Source: Fabrea salina (Eukaryota; Ciliophora; Heterotrichea; Heterotrichida; Fabreidae). From it: a DNA stretch of 64,000 bases. A program made the position numbers and the translations under genes. Shown in pieces: positions 62,043 through 64,000 of this stretch (position 1 is its first letter; the number at the start of each line of letters is the position of its first letter). Where the stretch lies: contig JALIHJ010000007.1 of assembly GCA_022984795.1 (NCBI GenBank), forward strand, positions 248,001-312,000, read 5' to 3'. The notes beneath the pieces were generated by a model, which saw nothing but the letters and a program-made list of their open reading frames with translations, had not been told where the DNA came from and made no database searches.

Positions 62043-63533
62043 TTATTTACAAAGTTCTAAGTAACTTGTGAAGTTGGTGTACTGAACAGGGTTCATAGGA
62101 GAGTTCACAAGGCTTTGGCAGTCTGCAATCATTCTTTTGAATTCCTGGAAGTCAATTTGGCTGTCCTGGTTAGTGTCGAATTCAGAAATCATCTCCTTAA
62201 GCACACTTGTAGGAAGGGGGTTCCCAATGCGTTCCATAGCTTCTCCCAAACTCTCAGCTGTGATTCTTCCGTTTTCTTCGAAGTTTCTGAAAGCCTCAAA
62301 AAGCAGTTCTTCATTAAGTAACTTCTTTTTGTCAATGGTCGCTAGAAGGAAGTCTGTGTAGTTAAACCAGGCTTTGTCCAAACACTCCACACTGTCCACA
62401 ATCCTTTGCATGTCTTCAAAAGCAACCGGGAAGTTGGACTTTTGGAGTGCAAAAAGAATATCTCCTGCAAACACGCATCCTGACTTTGTGTGGTCTAAAG
62501 AAGCAAACGCCTCGTTGAGGTCAGCTATTTCTACCAAGTTGAGTCTTTTGACCAGAACTTTCATGGCTTCTTGCTGAAACTTTTTGGGGGCTTTGAAGTC
62601 CCTTAGTTTCTGGAGAATCTTAGTCGGTATTTTGGGAGTTTGGGCATTGGAAGTGAACCACTTGTGCCTAAGTGCCTTTGAAGCAGTGATTCTTTTGGAA
62701 GGCCTTGCAACTAGCATTTTAAACACTAAGTCTTTGGCCTCCCTTGAAACCTTTTTCCAAACCTTAAGGTCTAGTTCTAGTCTGACTTCAACGATTTTCT
62801 GGAAAATCGACTCCTGGGACTTGCCGTTGAAAGGAGGTCTTCCAGACAAAAACAAGTACAAAATAACTCCTAAACTCCAAACGTCGCATTCCTTTCCGTA
62901 CTTGCCCTTAATTACTTCAGGGGCTACGTAGTAAGGAGTGCCTACAAAGGTCTTCAAGTCAGTTTCTTCAAACTTCTTAGCTAAACCAAAGTCTATAAGT
63001 TTGACTTCTGCAGAGGAGTCTTGTGAAGTTAACAGAAAGTTCTCAGGCTTAAGGTCTCTGTGGCAGATGTTGTTGGAGTGCAAGTAGTTTACAGCCGAAA
63101 GCATTTTAGTCATGAGCTGGGCTACTTCCAACTCAGTTAAGTTCTTGTTTTTAGTGAAGTAGTCCAGAACGTCCCCTCCAGTGCAGTACTCCATAACTAA
63201 GTGCAAGTACTTAAAGTCTTCATAGATCTCGTAGAGGTTTATAATGTTGGGGTGGTCAGCTGTGCGCAGCAGTTCTACTTCTGCCCTTAACAAGTCAATA
63301 TGCTTTCCTACCTTTGCTTTGTTAATCGACTTAATTGCAAAGTAAATTCCAGGTTTGGTTTTGCGTTGGGCTTGCCTCACAGTGCCAAAATGTCCATGAC
63401 CAATTACTTTCAAAAACTCAAAGTTGTCTTGGATCTTGTTTAAGTTGATTCCGTCTGAAATCGCAGACTCTTTGAGGTTCTTTGCAAAGGAAGGTGCCAC
63501 TACTTTAGAATGTTTCTTTACACAGTTTCCCAT
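62043..63533 (-). CDS. Calcium-dependent protein kinase (CDPK)
   Basis: A 496-residue protein. It starts MGNCVKKHSK (myristoylation and palmitoylation signal). The kinase domain (~38-295) has GHGHFGTVRQA, FAIKSINKA, CHRDLKPENFLL, IDFGLAKKF, VGTPYYVAPEVIKG. The junction region (~300-345) and four EF-hand units follow. Only the last EF-hand (DTNQDSQIDFQEF) has a full Ca2+ loop; the first (DHTKSGCVFAGD) and third lack ligands, and the second is barely recognisable. So Ca2+ activation may rest on one site. The start follows AACTATAA. Confidence 0.92.
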   Translation of the reverse strand: MGNCVKKHSKVVAPSFAKNLKESAISDGINLNKIQDNFEFLKVIGHGHFGTVRQAQRKTKPGIYFAIKSINKAKVGKHIDLLRAEVELLRTADHPNIINLYEIYEDFKYLHLVMEYCTGGDVLDYFTKNKNLTELEVAQLMTKMLSAVNYLHSNNICHRDLKPENFLLTSQDSSAEVKLIDFGLAKKFEETDLKTFVGTPYYVAPEVIKGKYGKECDVWSLGVILYLFLSGRPPFNGKSQESIFQKIVEVRLELDLKVWKKVSREAKDLVFKMLVARPSKRITASKALRHKWFTSNAQTPKIPTKILQKLRDFKAPKKFQQEAMKVLVKRLNLVEIADLNEAFASLDHTKSGCVFAGDILFALQKSNFPVAFEDMQRIVDSVECLDKAWFNYTDFLLATIDKKKLLNEELLFEAFRNFEENGRITAESLGEAMERIGNPLPTSVLKEMISEFDTNQDSQIDFQEFKRMIADCQSLVNSPMNPVQYTNFTSYLELCK

Positions 63534-63556
63534 TTATAGTTAATTAATTAATTGGT

Positions 63557-64000
63557 CTAGCAGTGAGTTACTTTATGCAGTGAGTCATACACCCTATGTA
63601 AAGTAGAGAAAAATACCATCGTGTTTCCTTTTTTTAGTTTAAAGTCAAGCACAAAAATCTCTAAGTATTTATAAATGTTCACCTGGAACTTAAGCATTGG
63701 AACCCATTGACTTCTAACCAGCAAACAAAAGTTGTTTAGGATTTTCCACTCCAAACCAGCTCCACGCAAACTCTCGAAAAGTTTCACCATAAACAAGTAA
63801 GGCTTCAAAATACACCTGAACCCGTAAACCCAATTATTGGGAACTACTGGGTGCACTGAGTTGAGTTCTAGGTTTTCCTCAGAGTCTTTTCGCGAACTAG
63901 CTTCTGTGGAGTCTTCAATCAGCATACTTTCTAAAGATATTTGCTTGAACAAAGGAACAATTGAGCATAACTTTTTGTCCAACTGGTCCCTGTACCTACC
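63557..64000 (-). CDS. C-terminal part of a second SNF1/AMPK-like kinase (partial)
   Basis: The frame is open from the window end to a stop at 63557 (147 codons); the N-terminus lies outside. The last ~95 residues (NNWVYGFRCILKPYLFMVKLFESL, then LKFQVNIYKYLEIFVLDFKLKKGNTMVFF) parallel the C-terminus of the SNF1-like kinase at 29948, including W-V-x-G at the start and LDFxLKKGN. This is the alpha-CTD/KA1-type module that follows AMPK-family kinase domains. The kinase domain itself is not seen, so the family call is inference from the tail alone. Confidence 0.6.
   Translation of the reverse strand, partial: GRYRDQLDKKLCSIVPLFKQISLESMLIEDSTEASSRKDSEENLELNSVHPVVPNNWVYGFRCILKPYLFMVKLFESLRGAGLEWKILNNFCLLVRSQWVPMLKFQVNIYKYLEIFVLDFKLKKGNTMVFFSTLHRVYDSLHKVTHC

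Noticed and set aside
1-64000. CRISPR array, rRNA genes, viral or LTR elements
   Set aside because: No regularly spaced repeats, no rRNA-like stretches and no reverse transcriptase, integrase, capsid or transposase frames were found on either strand.

Overview
The window looks like macronuclear DNA of a heterotrich ciliate that uses the standard genetic code (TAA, TAG and TGA all act as stops here). The main evidence is five spliceosomal introns of exactly 15 nt, each needed to join two open frames of one protein, in a genome that is otherwise almost intron-free. Together with extreme gene packing (often 3-60 bp between genes, including start codons of divergent genes only 10 and 13 bp apart), this fits Stentor or Fabrea rather than Blepharisma, which reads TGA as Trp. 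Genus is an inference; there is no rRNA in the window.

Layout. 0-22 kb: a partial coiled-coil gene, then copy A of a PHD-finger gene, NAA30, a hybrid histidine kinase, an aldo-keto reductase, a LITAF-like protein, two tandem MYB-type genes, a Cys-rich surface protein, PIG-V, BAG6, a MGRN1-like RING ligase, PRPF4, and copy B of the PHD gene. A and B form a 2,062-bp inverted repeat without indels, about 16.4 kb apart. 22-36 kb: a kinase-rich stretch (PKA-like, SRPK, two DYRKs, an SNF1/AMPK-like kinase, choline kinase, MAP3K-like), with an RNF126-like RING protein, tRNA-Thr(AGU) and a PIN4 parvulin. 35-45 kb: N-myristoyl-type and coiled-coil proteins, a spinster-type transporter with two introns, DCAF7, a pseudokinase and an orphan. 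45-64 kb: an EF-hand protein, CCT2, an outer-dynein-arm docking-type protein, ARS2/Serrate (one intron), small membrane and Tho1-repeat proteins, an SCP-type phosphatase, PP2C, a C2H2 protein, CEP135/BLD10, an Rh-type ammonium channel, a membrane RING protein (one intron), tRNA-Gly(GCC), a CDPK and the 3' end of a second SNF1-like kinase.

Themes. RNA processing (PRPF4, SRPK, ARS2, Tho1 repeats), basal body and cilia (CEP135, docking-complex-like protein, Ca2+-binding protein), signalling (nine conventional protein kinases, one histidine kinase, one pseudokinase and two phosphatases) and protein quality control (BAG6, RNF126-like, CCT2, PIN4). No transposase, integrase, viral gene or CRISPR array was found. 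The most notable observations are the near-identical inverted gene pair, the 15-nt introns with a shared internal A, the minimal intergenic spacers, and a telomere-repeat-like 14-mer directly upstream of a MYB gene.
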